Positions 53,602 through 63,219 of a stretch of 64,000 nt of DNA are shown here, in pieces (position 1 is the first letter of the stretch; every line of letters begins with the position of its first letter). A program made the translations under genes and the position numbers. Origin of the DNA: Draconibacterium sp. (GTDB lineage: Bacteria > Bacteroidota > Bacteroidia > Bacteroidales > Prolixibacteraceae); NCBI GenBank assembly GCA_016705335.1, contig JADIYN010000002.1, positions 186,001-250,000 on the forward strand, given 5' to 3'. Below the pieces are notes generated by a model. It saw only the letters and a program-made list of their open reading frames with translations. It did not search any database and was not told where the DNA came from.

Positions 53602-54647
53602 TTCGATAAAAGCATAAAAGACCAGGAATTATTACCGATATAATTTATCACCAAAACTTTTTTAAACATGCGTTTGGCTTCACCGCGCAAACATGCGCTT
53701 TCACCAACATTTGCATTCAAAACAGCATAGTTTGCCAGCCAAAGTGCAAAAAGTGGAGTCGGTACCAAAACAACCTGAAAGATGCCTGAAACCAGCAACA
53801 GTTGAGGTTTTAAATTTTGAACTCATTAATTTCAGTAAATCTTTTGTAGCCGGAGTTCCATCAATTCCGGGAATCAACAAATCGATATCTGAATCTTTAA
53901 CTGAAATTTATTTAAAATCAGAAGTAACAGTTACCAAATCAGTATTCGCACACGACAAAATTTCAACTCCAAGCAACTCTGCACTTGCCAGGGAAGAAGA
54001 TTGATTTGAAAGCACAAAAAATCCGGCTCCTTCACCCGGTGTAATTGTTTTGTTCTTTCCGGTTAACAAATCTTCCTTTGTAATTTGCACTTCCGATAAA
54101 CATCCAATTTGTTTGTGCAAGTTGATGCTTAATTCTGTTTGTTCATCAAAACCACCAATTAAAGCGGTTTCAACTTCTCCGGCTTCAAGCATTAAAATTC
54201 CGTCAATCAGTGCTGTTTCAAAAGATGCTTGTTTTTGAGAGTGAGTAAGATTTGCAACATGCAGATTTTTCAGCAAAGCAATTTGTCCGCCAACTGCATT
54301 GTGCGTTGAACGAATAAATGCTGTCGGATTTAACAACCGTTCTTCATTTTCATGCATTTGTATCAGGAAGACTCCTGTATCATCAATACATCCGAAACTT
54401 GAGGCTGTAATAATTACTTCGGGCGAAAAATCCTGAAGATGCGCCAAACAATCAAATGCCGAAACCAAGCTAAATTTAACAATTCGACTCATTCTGCGAA
54501 GCATGGCCGGAGGAAGGTAATCTTTGTAGATTGGCTCAATAATGCGCAAACAGCCATTTTCGGCACGTTCAAACTCATCGGGCAAAAATTTCCTCCAAGT
54601 GTTTTTTGTGCCGAAACCATTGACGACGCTATAATATAAACAGCCAT
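53595..54647 (-). pseudogene. Ketosynthase-like (chain-length-factor type), interrupted
   Basis: Reconstructed from Met at 54647 (MAVYIIASSMVSAQKTLGG) after adding one T near 54595. The ketosynthase fold is recognisable (VIITASSFGCIDDTGVFL, TITPGEGAGFFVLS), but the active-site Cys position reads RSTHNAVGGQIALL. It therefore lacks the nucleophile, as in ApeC-type or chain-length-factor partners. An in-frame TAA near 53909 (after TVTSDFK) is followed in the same frame by matching sequence (SDIDLLIPGIDG), and a one-base slip near 53750 hides the C-terminus (FALWLANYAVLNANV). Partner ketosynthase is probably the adjacent 54651-55838 gene. Nonsense or error cannot be decided here. Confidence 0.68.
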
Positions 54648-54650
54648 ATT

Positions 54651-55838
54651 CTATATTTTTGAAAAAATAAGCGTGCTGTTGTTTCCACCAAAACCAAAAG
54701 AATTGGACAAAACATGTTTCACACCGGTTTTTTTATATGCAACTATTGGTTTGCTTTCAATATCTTCATCGGCCTGTGTAAAATTCAACCCGGCATAAAT
54801 CTCCTGATTTACAATTGACATTATTGAAAATACTCCCTCTACCCCACCGCAGGCGCCCAAAGTGTGCCCGGTAAATGATTTTGTTGAACTGTATGCCGGA
54901 ACATTCTTGCCGAACACATTTGCAAGAGCTTTTGCTTCAGACGAATCGTTGTTGGGAGTTCCGGTTCCATGCGCATTTATATATGTAATTTCACCAGGGT
55001 TAATTCCGGCAACGCCCAACGCTTTTTGCATTGATAGTGTTGCACCAATACCTTCTGAAGAAGAAGCAGTTTGGTGGTGCGCATCGTTTGAATTAGCCCA
55101 ACCTGATAAATACGCAAGAATTTTTTTAGATTTTACAACATCTTCAGCTTCCAATACAATATAACCTGCACCTTCTCCCAGATTTAAACCTGACCTCGAA
55201 ATATCAAACGGGCGGCAATGATTTCTATCCAGTATCATTAAACTGTTAAAGCCGTTTAAAGTAAAACACGACAAAGCATCGGTTCCACCGGCAATTACAC
55301 GATCAACTTTACCCGATTTTATCAGACGGCCTCCCAGCATAATTGCATTTGCTGCTGAAGAACAAGCTGTACTGTAGGTGGTAGAAAATCCTCCGGCCCC
55401 CAAAAAGTCCGCTGTTTTTTCCGTTGAATCGCCACTTGAGTGAAGTGAAATTATTTCAGCCAAATCCTTTTCAGAATAAAAATCTTTGATTTGTTCTGTT
55501 AAATCCATTCCACCAACTGTAGTTCCCGAAATAAAAGCACAGGATTTTAATTTGTCAGTATTCAATCCAGCCATATCAACAGCTTCCCTGCTTGCCAGAA
55601 AAGCCATTAAACTTGTTCGCGATATTAATTTGCCAGTCGAAATATTGAGAATTTCCTTCAATTTATCGTTTGAATATTTAACTTCTCCCAACACAAACTC
55701 GTCACGAAGCCGTGTATTCAGAAATTGAATTGATGAAATACCCGTCCACCCGTTTTGAAGGGCAGCAATATTTTCATCAACTCCCAAACCAAGAGCAGAA
55801 ACAACACCAATACCAGTTATGGCAACTCTTCTAGACAT
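54651..55838 (-). CDS. Beta-ketoacyl-ACP synthase (KAS I/II type), polyene cluster
   Basis: Intact 395-residue condensing enzyme with Cys in YSTACSSAANAIML, His in INAHGTGTPNNDSSE and His in TKSFTGHTLGACGG, ending NSFGFGGNNSTLIF. It begins MSRRVAITGIGVVSALGLG. With the adjacent Cys-less ketosynthase-like protein it probably forms the heterodimeric elongating ketosynthase of the aryl-polyene system. ACP 2 lies 5 bp upstream. Confidence 0.9.
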   Translation of the reverse strand: MSRRVAITGIGVVSALGLGVDENIAALQNGWTGISSIQFLNTRLRDEFVLGEVKYSNDKLKEILNISTGKLISRTSLMAFLASREAVDMAGLNTDKLKSCAFISGTTVGGMDLTEQIKDFYSEKDLAEIISLHSSGDSTEKTADFLGAGGFSTTYSTACSSAANAIMLGGRLIKSGKVDRVIAGGTDALSCFTLNGFNSLMILDRNHCRPFDISRSGLNLGEGAGYIVLEAEDVVKSKKILAYLSGWANSNDAHHQTASSSEGIGATLSMQKALGVAGINPGEITYINAHGTGTPNNDSSEAKALANVFGKNVPAYSSTKSFTGHTLGACGGVEGVFSIMSIVNQEIYAGLNFTQADEDIESKPIVAYKKTGVKHVLSNSFGFGGNNSTLIFSKI

Positions 55839-55843
55839 GCCGG

Positions 55844-56107
55844 CTAAATGTTGCGGTTCGAATTCGCTGTAATATATTCAGCCATAGTTGTTATGGTTGA
55901 AAATATATTGCGACCTTCAGATGTGTCGGTAATCTTTATATTATAATCGCGCTCCATTAAAACAATTAGCTCCAATGCATCAATTGAGTCGAGACCTAAA
56001 CCATCGCCAAAAAGAGGCTGCGAAGCATCAATTTCATCCGGTTCAATGTCTTCCAAATTCAACTGTGCAATAATTTTTTCCTTTAGTTCCTGAATTAATT
56101 CGTCCAT
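55844..56107 (-). CDS. Acyl carrier protein 2, polyene cluster
   Basis: 87-residue ACP with classical attachment site GDGLGLDSIDALELIVLM (Ser of DSI carries phosphopantetheine). It sits between a small ketosynthase-like gene (1-bp gap) and a full ketosynthase (5-bp gap). Confidence 0.92.
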   Translation of the reverse strand: MDELIQELKEKIIAQLNLEDIEPDEIDASQPLFGDGLGLDSIDALELIVLMERDYNIKITDTSEGRNIFSTITTMAEYITANSNRNI

Positions 56108-56108
56108 T

Positions 56109-56714
56109 TCAATCTTTATTTAGTTTTTCAATATTCTCTTTGTTAAATAACATTCCATCACCCGTTTTTGTAATTAAAAATAAACGTGCCAAATACCTTT
56201 CCTCACTTTCATAATTTACCCAGCCAACTATTACTATCTTGGTTGGATTATTCTGAAAAAGCAATTCAGTTTGTTGCAAAAGTAAATTAGAATCGAAATC
56301 TTCAGCAATAAAAAAAAGGTTTTCTCCTTTAATTTTATTTCTGATAGCAATTTCACCCATCATAATATTGGGCAAAGTATATACAAAAAGTGCAGGGCTG
56401 GCAATAGTTTGCGCACTTTCCCAATAATCCATGTCGGTTGAAAGGGTTGATTCGGAATTGGCAAAAACCATTGCAATTTCCTCATCTTTATACTTTTCCC
56501 GATCAAAATCGGTAAATAAAACTTCTGATGCTATAAATGCCAATTTGCATTGCGCATCCATTTTGTAAAATTTGGGGTACGATATTTTGTTTATTTTATA
56601 ATATGATTTTAAAAAAGAACTCAATTGATATTCATCAGAAGAAAACAGAACTCTTTCTGCATTGGCAATTTTTCCTTTTCGTATTGAGCAATAATTAATA
56701 ATATGCATATTCAA
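56109..56714 (-). CDS. Small ketosynthase-like protein lacking catalytic Cys
   Basis: 201 residues. The pattern SPALFVYTLPNIMMGEIAIR, with neighbouring IAMVFANSESTLSTD, resembles the N-terminal half of ketosynthases. The protein is too short to be one, and no active-site Cys or His pair is present. Such half-size proteins recur beside ketosynthase and ACP genes in flexirubin clusters and may help the condensing complex; function unknown. Packed 0-1 bp from its neighbours on both sides. Confidence 0.7.
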   Translation of the reverse strand: MNMHIINYCSIRKGKIANAERVLFSSDEYQLSSFLKSYYKINKISYPKFYKMDAQCKLAFIASEVLFTDFDREKYKDEEIAMVFANSESTLSTDMDYWESAQTIASPALFVYTLPNIMMGEIAIRNKIKGENLFFIAEDFDSNLLLQQTELLFQNNPTKIVIVGWVNYESEERYLARLFLITKTGDGMLFNKENIEKLNKD

Positions 56715-57833
56715 TTATTTAGAATAAAATATTGCCGCGTTACAACCTCCAAAACCCGATGCGATTTTCAGGAATGAATTAAATTGAAGATCAACGGTTT
56801 TACTTATTAAATTAATTTTTTCTGAAACTCCATATTCTTCATGTCCCAAAGTACCGATTGCTATTGATTTGTCCATTGCAAAAAGTGTAATAATTGTTTC
56901 AATAATTCCCGCCGCACCCAAAGTGTGACCAAAAAATGATTTCAAACTGTTAACCGGTACTTCCTGTAATCCTGAAAGTGCAATTGCTTTTGCTTCCATT
57001 TCGTCGTTGTAAGGTGTGGCGGTGCCATGTGCCGAAATAAAACCCGGATGAATTTTCGACTGATTCAAAGTTGACAAAATAGCATTTGCAAGTCCGTCGC
57101 CAGTTCGCGATGGTCCTGAAATATGGTTGGCATCATTACTTGATGCTCCAGCCAAAACAGCAGCTCCACCAAATAAAGCTTTGGAATTTTCATTTGTAAA
57201 AATCAACGTTCCGGCTCCCTCTCCCAACGAAAGCCCATTCCGGTTTAAATCAAACGGTTTACAAGGTAGCGGACTAAGCGCTTTAAAAGACTGAAATCCT
57301 GAGATTATAAAATCGCTGATTAAATCGGCACCACACACAACAATGTTTTTGTATTGTTTTGACTTTAACATTCGCATGGCAACTACCTGAGCCAAAACAC
57401 TGGAAACACAGGCATTGGAAATTACCAAAGGTTTATTGGACGCATGAAAATATGCAGCAATTTTACCTGCGCTTTCCCAAAGATGAATTGCTTTTGAACG
57501 CTCATTATTTGTTTCCAGCAAACCAATATTTCCCTTTGTTGTGGCTAAAATAATAAGGCAATCCTCCGATTTTATATCAATTGAAGATTGCGAAACTGCA
57601 TCATTTATTGACAGGATACAAAGTTTTTCGAAACGCGTTAACTTTTTACTTAAACCAAGTCCCATTATTTGTTCCTGAAATATTTCCGCATCAATTTTTG
57701 ATAATGGTTGGGGGGCATCCTTTGATTGAAATTTCAATCCGGATTGTCCGGATAAAACATTTTGAAAATTTTCTTCAGAAGTAAAACCTAACGAACTAAT
57801 TATATTGCTGCCTGAAATGGTTATTTTTTGCAT
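56715..57833 (-). CDS. Beta-ketoacyl-ACP synthase, polyene cluster
   Basis: Intact 372-residue ketosynthase: Cys in LVISNACVSSVLAQVV, His in GFISAHGTATPYNDE and His in LKSFFGHTLGAAG, with C-terminal ASGFGGCNAAIF. It begins MQKITISGSNIISSLGF and is shorter than the other two full ketosynthases. It may handle the first condensation with the aryl starter (ApeR-like), but order of action cannot be read from sequence. Adjacent to the thioesterase without a gap. Confidence 0.88.
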   Translation of the reverse strand: MQKITISGSNIISSLGFTSEENFQNVLSGQSGLKFQSKDAPQPLSKIDAEIFQEQIMGLGLSKKLTRFEKLCILSINDAVSQSSIDIKSEDCLIILATTKGNIGLLETNNERSKAIHLWESAGKIAAYFHASNKPLVISNACVSSVLAQVVAMRMLKSKQYKNIVVCGADLISDFIISGFQSFKALSPLPCKPFDLNRNGLSLGEGAGTLIFTNENSKALFGGAAVLAGASSNDANHISGPSRTGDGLANAILSTLNQSKIHPGFISAHGTATPYNDEMEAKAIALSGLQEVPVNSLKSFFGHTLGAAGIIETIITLFAMDKSIAIGTLGHEEYGVSEKINLISKTVDLQFNSFLKIASGFGGCNAAIFYSK

Positions 57834-58247
57834 CTAAATTCCAATAGATTTTTTCCATTTTGTATAAAACGGAGGGTTTGTAAGTATAAGTTGTCCTTTT
57901 TCATCAGTAAAAACCTGAATTGTTTTGGCTTTAACCAGTACCATCATATCCGATTCCCTGAAAATTGTATAGCTGAAAATTATTTTGGCAGCTTCGGAAT
58001 TTACAAATTCAGTTTTAATAATGATTTTATCTCCATATTTTGCAGATTGTTTGTAGCTTATGCTCATATCAACAATTGGTATAAAATAACCCCGCGAAGC
58101 AACTCCCATATAACTTAAACCATGTTCAACACCAAACAATTCACGGCCATCTTCAAGATATTTAACAAAACTTCCGTGCCAAACAACGCCCATTGAATCA
58201 ACTTCGCTAAAACGGATATCTATTTTTTTGAGAACACTTATACTCAT
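57834..58247 (-). CDS. 4HBT-type acyl-ACP/CoA thioesterase, polyene cluster
   Basis: 137-residue hotdog thioesterase: the catalytic Asp region VDSMGVVWHGSFVKYLEDGR is typical of the 4-hydroxybenzoyl-CoA thioesterase family (Asp is usually at the position before SMG). It hydrolyses or edits acyl thioesters; ApeK-like thioesterases occur in aryl-polyene clusters. It is the first gene of the 23-gene minus-strand run. The ~190 bp upstream hold -7-like elements at 58300-58307 and 58369-58376 (reverse complements TAATTTTG and TAGCTTTG) without a well-spaced -33 TTG. Confidence 0.82.
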   Translation of the reverse strand: MSISVLKKIDIRFSEVDSMGVVWHGSFVKYLEDGRELFGVEHGLSYMGVASRGYFIPIVDMSISYKQSAKYGDKIIIKTEFVNSEAAKIIFSYTIFRESDMMVLVKAKTIQVFTDEKGQLILTNPPFYTKWKKSIGI

Positions 58248-58441
58248 TAGCTGTAAAATTGCCTTTATTAAATTGAAAAATCTCTTCTGAAATTCATTTC
58301 AAAATTATATTAATTTGGGTAAAAACGAAAAATTGCCTCTTTGCTTTGCTGTTTATTAAATTACTGACAAAGCTACCCAAGACAATTTTCATTATTTAAC
58401 CAAATAAAGGCAAATGGAGGTTTATTCTACTTCGATAATAA

Positions 58442-59091
58442 TCAAAAACTTAACCCAATTGTGAAATTTAAACAAGGTAAGGGAGACTTATTACTATTAT
58501 CATCCCAGTTTCCAAAAAAATCAGTGTCGTCATCAATGTTTTCCAATTCTGGGCTAACTGTATTATACTCCAAACCAAGCATCAAAATTTTATAACGGAA
58601 ATTAATTCCTGTTGATACCCCAATGGTACCTATATTGGCATAAGCATCAGCATCATCGGCATTACCATCATATACAACTGCGGTTGCAGTAATCCATGCA
58701 ATATCAGCTTTTACATAAGCATCAAATGCCAAATCCTTTACCGGACTGAAGGTAAATGACGGGCCAATTTTTGAATCAAACCTTAATGTACCAAGATCGA
58801 CATCACTAGTGCTATATGAAAATTGATTATAACAAAAAGTAAGATAATCCACGTCAAGGCCAATTGCCATATTCTCGGGCAGAGGTATTTTTTGAACATA
58901 AAAATGGTTCCTATTTCGCCAACTACACCAAATTTAGAAGCTCCATTCCATTCGGCTTCTGTTCGACCAAATTGTTCCCATGATGGACTTGAATATCCCA
59001 ACCGTAAATAAAACTCATTATCCAAACTACTTTGTGCAAAGCCGGAGATAGTAACAAAAGTTACCATTAAAACCGCAAGAAATTTTTTCAT
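58442..59091 (-). CDS. Small outer-membrane beta-barrel-like protein (frameshifted)
   Basis: Signal peptide MKKFLAVLMVTFVTISGFAQ, then alternating strands (FYLRLGYSSPSWEQFG, SKIGPSFTFSP, GINFRYKILMLGLEYNT) ending in an aromatic residue (LNFTIGLSF), as outer-membrane barrels do. One A is missing near 58890; restoring it joins FMFKK to IPLPENMAIGLDVDYLTF. Reconstructed ~216 residues. It precedes the polyene cluster on the same strand by ~195 bp and may be unrelated. No substrate can be assigned. Confidence 0.72.
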
Positions 59092-59586
59092 GATTTTTAA
59101 GTTTAAATGTTAATTGATAGATTGATAGTTATTAAAATTCTAGTAAGTCAATATAAAATCAGAAAAACCTAAACCTTCTGTACCATAAAAATCATTTGTA
59201 AATAATAATCTGCACTATACTACTGATACAGAACATATAATTTAACAATAAAAATACAAACTATTTTGTTAAATTCAAACTGAAAAAAAATTCTCATTTT
59301 GGCTGTATTGAAATAAAATAAACTCAAAATAAGAATGTGTGTATCAGGAAAAATATCCAAATGAAGAATAAAGTACCAGGAAATTAAGTTCAAATAAATA
59401 ATTGATATAATTCCGGATGGCTTAAACTTTGTTTGTTTGTACACATTAAATTTTCAAAATCCTTTAACCTGCTGTTCAAAGTTATAATTGGTAATTCACA
59501 AAAAATTAAACAAAAAAAGCTTATTTAGCATTTTAAAACTTTATAAAAACTAACGATTAATAACTAAATCTCAATACCTATCTATT
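59092..59586. other. Intergenic region between divergent genes
   Basis: About 495 bp, very AT-rich, between the outer-membrane protein (-) and the sugar symporter (+). Both promoters should be here. I see no convincing gene, operator copy or hairpin; a 74-codon frame on the minus strand at 59220-59444 has no family-like features. Confidence 0.4.
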
Positions 59587-61043
59587 ATGAAATCAAATTC
59601 GCAAAAATTATCAATCAAGGAAAAAGTTGGCTACAGTTTGGGCGATCTTGCGGCAAACCTTGTTTTTCAAACATTAATGACTTATCTGGCCTATTTCTAT
59701 ACCGATATTTATGGTCTTGAAGCAAATCATGCTTCGGCAATTATATTATCTGTTGGACTTGTTGCAGCTTTTGGGTTTAACCCTATAATAGGTGCCATTG
59801 CCGACAGAACTTCTTCAAGATGGGGAAAATTCAGACCCTGGATTCTTTTCACAGCAATTCCTCTTGGTGTAGTTGCCTTGCTGGCTTTTAGTACTCCTGA
59901 TTTTGTATATAAAGGCAAAGTAATTTATGCAGTGGTAACTTACACATTTTTACTACTACTATATGCAGCAAACAATTTACCGTACTCTGCATTAAGTGGA
60001 GTAATAACAGGAGATATGGGAGATAGAAACAGTTTGTCATCATATCGCTTTGTTGCAGTAATGTTCGCCCAGTTTTTTGTTCAGGTTTTTATGTTACCCA
60101 TTATTGAATCTGCCGGCGGCGGTGATAAAGCAGTTGGGATCGAAATCGTTATGACATGGTTAGCCGTAATTGGAACGATAATGTTGTTAATTACATTTTT
60201 TACAACCCGGGAACGAATTGTTCCAAAACCTGAGCAAAAGTCAAGTTTGACAGAAGATTTGAAAGATTTGTTTAAAAACAAACCCTGGGTAATTATACTG
60301 GTTGTTACAACTTTAATATTTATAACCCTTGCCATGAAAGGCGGTTCGTATGTTTATTATTTTCAGAATTATGTTGATAAAGATGAACTAACCGCTTTTA
60401 TAAAGCCAATATTGGATTTTTGTCAACTGTAGGTATTAATTTCTTTGGACAAAATCCTGTATCAGCTGGATTTGGATTATTTAACGCTGGCGGAATTATT
60501 TTTATGATCGTTGGTATTACATTATCAAAGAGATTTGCCGATAAATATGGAAAACGCGACGTATTCATGACCGCATTATTTATCTCAACCATATTTATTG
60601 CAATATTCTTTTTCTTTGGTTCCGGTTCTGTTGAATTAATGTTTGCATCACAAATATTACACGGGTTTTTCTATGGTCTTACCATTCCATTGTTGTGGGC
60701 AATGATTGCTGATGTGGCAGATTATTCGGAATGGAAAAATAACCGAAGAGCAACAGCAATAATTTTTTCAGCAATGATGGTTGGGTTAAAAGGCGGTTTG
60801 AGTATTGGAGGTGCATTGGTTACATGGATTCTTGGTTTGTATGGTTATATAACAAAAGAAGCAGCCATTGCCGGCGAAATAATTATTCAACCCGAAAGTG
60901 CAGTTCAGGGAACAAGAATGCTCGTAAGTATTTTTCCTGCTCTACCATTTCTAATAGGCATTGCCTTATTATTCTTCTATGAAATAAATAAAAGCATGGA
61001 AGTAAAAATAGAATCAGATTTAAAAGAAAGAAGAATTAAATAA
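59587..61043 (+). CDS. GPH-family sugar:cation symporter (frameshifted)
   Basis: Start at 59587 (MKSNSQKLSIKEKVGYSLGD). Twelve-helix glycoside-pentoside-hexuronide transporter with family marks YFYTDIYGLEANHASAI, IADRTSSRWGKFRPWIL and, after the break, IPLLWAMIADVADYSEWKNN. One T is missing from a T run near 60417: LDF then continues as LSTVGINFFGQNP. Reconstructed ~485 residues. It imports oligosaccharides or disaccharides across the inner membrane and pairs with the cytoplasmic GH43 20 bp downstream, so xylo- or arabino-oligosaccharides are likely. Confidence 0.87.
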
Positions 61044-61063
61044 AACCAAAAAAAAGCTAAAAT

Positions 61064-62098
61064 ATGCCTGAAGATAGTATTCAACATATTGATTTTGATG
61101 ATTTAAACAAAAAGCAATATCACAGCCTTTGGTAAAACATATTTACACTGCTGATCCGTCGGCACATGTTTTTAACGGGAAAATTTACATTTACCCGTCG
61201 CATGATATTGATGCCGGAGAAGCATTTGACGATTTGGGAAGTCATTTTGCCATGGAAGATTATCATGTAATTTCAATGGAAAGTATTGATGGTGAAGCAG
61301 TGGATAATGGTTTGGCATTGCATGTTGATGATGTGCAGTGGGCCGAAAAGCAAATGTGGGCTCCTGATGCGGCTGAAAAAGACGGTACATATTATTTATT
61401 TTTCCCGGCAAAAGGATATGACGGAATATTCCGTATTGGAGTAGCAACAAGTTCATCACCAACAGGGCCATTTAATGCACAACCTGAGGCTATTAAAGGA
61501 AGTTTTTCTATTGATCCCGCAGTTTTTAAAGATGACGATGGAAATTACTATATATTTTGGCGGCCTTTGGGGCGGACAATTACAGCGTTGGAGGACCGGA
61601 ACATTTAACGCCGCTCAACCTGAAAGCCCTACTGCATTTCTTCCTGAAGAAAACGAAGCAGCTTTATTGCCCTTTGTTGCGAAATTGACTGATGATTTAC
61701 TGGAGTTTGCTGAAAAGCCAAAAGAAATAGAAATAACAGATGAAAATGGTGATTTACTTTTAGCGGGAGACAATGAGCGACGGTTCTTTGAAGCTTCATG
61801 GATGCACAAATACAATGGTAAATACTATTTTTCCTATTCAACCGGAGATACACATTTTATTTGTTATGCCATGGGTGACAGTCCGTACGGACCGTTTAAA
61901 TACAAAGGAAAAATATTAAATCCCGTTGTTGGCTGGACATCTCATCACTCGGTTTGTGAAGTTGCCGGTAAATGGTATTTGTTTTACCATGACTCTTCAT
62001 TGTCAAAAGGTGTTACGCATTTACGATCTGTTAAGCTTACAGAAATTTCCTACAATGATGATGGAACTATTAATACAATTGATCCATATATCGAATAA
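61064..62098 (+). CDS. Cytoplasmic GH43 beta-xylosidase/arabinosidase-like (frameshifted)
   Basis: No signal peptide (MPEDSIQHIDFDDLNKK). GH43 propeller: catalytic Asp in HIYTADPSAHVFNGKIY, middle Asp in FSIDPAVFKDDDG and acid Glu in RRFFEASWMHKYNG. Two one-base losses break it: an A run near 61116 (KAISQPLVKH restored) and a G near 61560 (YIFWGGLWGGQ restored). The sequence reads like GH43 subfamily 1 xylosidases from Bacteroidota. It probably hydrolyses oligosaccharides brought in by the upstream symporter. Reconstructed ~345 residues. Confidence 0.85.
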
Positions 62099-62141
62099 AT
62101 ACAGCTTGGAATATCATTTATTTACATAACTAAACCTCATT

Positions 62142-62170
62142 AAAGCAGCATTTACTTTTCTGCTTTTTAT
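62142..62170 (+). terminator. Terminator of symporter-GH43 operon
   Basis: AAAGCAG (62142-62148) pairs with CTGCTTT (62160-62166), followed by a T-rich tail, 44 bp after the GH43 stop. Confidence 0.65.
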
Positions 62171-62214
62171 TTTAATTTTGAAATTATTTTCAAAACACTA
62201 AAATACACCTACTT

Positions 62215-62299
62215 ATCCGTTTGCACCCGTTTACAAACGTTTATTGTCGATTACAAGCATTTAATAACCGGATAACTTCTGGAGGTCGCCCTACCTTTG
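62215..62299 (+). promoter_or_regulatory. Promoter region of short SSB, with CGTTT repeats
   Basis: TACCTTTG at 62292-62299 fits the -7 consensus exactly. I see no TTG at a proper -33 distance. Upstream, 62215-62246 holds repeated CGTTT units, including an inverted pair CGTTT-AC-AAACG, which could bind a regulator. Found by eye. Confidence 0.4.
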
Positions 62300-62369
62300 A
62301 ATCAACAATTTCGTTAAAGGGCTTGCGACAGAAACAGCCCTACAATTATTAACTTAAAAAATAAATAAA

Positions 62370-62712
62370 ATGAATGCTTTAAGAAACAGTGTCAGGCTTA
62401 TCGGGAACTTGGGGGACGACCCAAAAGTAAAAAAGTTGGACGGTGGAAAATCAGTTGCTAATTTCAGTATAGCAACAAACGAAATTTACCGCGACAGCAA
62501 AGGTGAAAAACAAAGTGAAACCACATGGCACCGCCTGGTTGCCTGGGGAAAACAAGGCTGAAATTGTTGAAAAGTATGTGAAAAAAGGTTCAGAAATTGC
62601 TATCGAGGGAAAACTTACCAACCGCAGCTGGGAAGATAAAAATGGTGAAAAACAATACATGACCGAAATATTGGTAAACGAGATTTTAATGCTCGACAAA
62701 TCAAAAAACTAA
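62370..62712 (+). CDS. ssb: Short single-stranded DNA-binding protein (frameshifted)
   Basis: OB-fold SSB: NSVRLIGNLGDDPKVKKLDG, VANFSIATNEIYRDSKGE, TTWHRLVAWGK, then in another frame AEIVEKYVKKGSEIAIEGKL and RSWEDKNGEKQYMTEILV. One extra A near 62554 splits it; removing it gives WGKQAEIVEKY. At ~113 residues it is shorter than a replicative SSB and ends MLDKSKN, without the acidic C-terminal tip that recruits repair proteins. It is probably an accessory SSB like those linked to recombination or competence. The gene symbol is used at family level. Confidence 0.82.
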
Positions 62713-62746
62713 CAGGCAAAAGCCTGAACCCAAATACTACAGCAAT

Positions 62747-62782
62747 AAAAAGCCGGTCTGTCAATTGACGGATCGGCTTTTT
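62747..62782. terminator. Bidirectional terminator
   Basis: AAAAAGCCGGTCTGTCAA folds onto TTGACGGATCGGCTTTTT as a continuous 18-bp stem (two GU pairs), with an A run on one side and a T run on the other. It lies between the convergent SSB and DUF1801 genes. Confidence 0.88.
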
Positions 62783-62786
62783 GTTA

Positions 62787-63155
62787 TTACTTAACTTTTA
62801 AAGTTCCGTTTCTGTACAAATCCAGTGCGTCATTGATTAACTGTTCAACTTCCTGCAACGGTATGTCAATATTTGGATTGATCCTAAAAATTTTCATCCG
62901 CGAACGTTTGCCCTGTTCTAATCCAGGATTATTCAGGTGTTTACCTTCAACCATTAAAATGTACGGCTCGTCGGTTTTTTTGTCCGTCCACAAATAGCAA
63001 AATATCTTTTTTCCATAACTGAAGCATGGCATTCCATACTTCCATGTTTCACTAACATTACTGTCTTGCAGCCGGATTATGTCGCGTAAAGCAAGCAAAC
63101 AACTTTTGGTTGGCTCATCTTTGCACAAATAATAATTTTCAAATTCCAGAACCAT
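62787..63155 (-). CDS. DUF1801/YdhG-like small protein
   Basis: 122 residues. SCLLALRDIIRLQDSNVSET, WKYGMPCFSYGKKIFCYLW and the C-terminal QLINDALDLYR match the DUF1801 (YdhG-like) alpha/beta fold. Biochemical function is unknown. It stands alone between the SSB terminator and the glutamine synthetase gene (64 bp gap). Confidence 0.75.
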   Translation of the reverse strand: MVLEFENYYLCKDEPTKSCLLALRDIIRLQDSNVSETWKYGMPCFSYGKKIFCYLWTDKKTDEPYILMVEGKHLNNPGLEQGKRSRMKIFRINPNIDIPLQEVEQLINDALDLYRNGTLKVK

Positions 63156-63219
63156 AATCCCAACAATTGCTCAATCAGTAAAATTCATAATTAACCGAAA
63201 AAAATTATAAGCTGTGAAA

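Noticed and set aside
59220..59444. 74-codon minus-strand frame in the intergenic gap
   Set aside because: Hydrophobic, AT-driven composition, no ribosome-binding or family-like features; probably chance.
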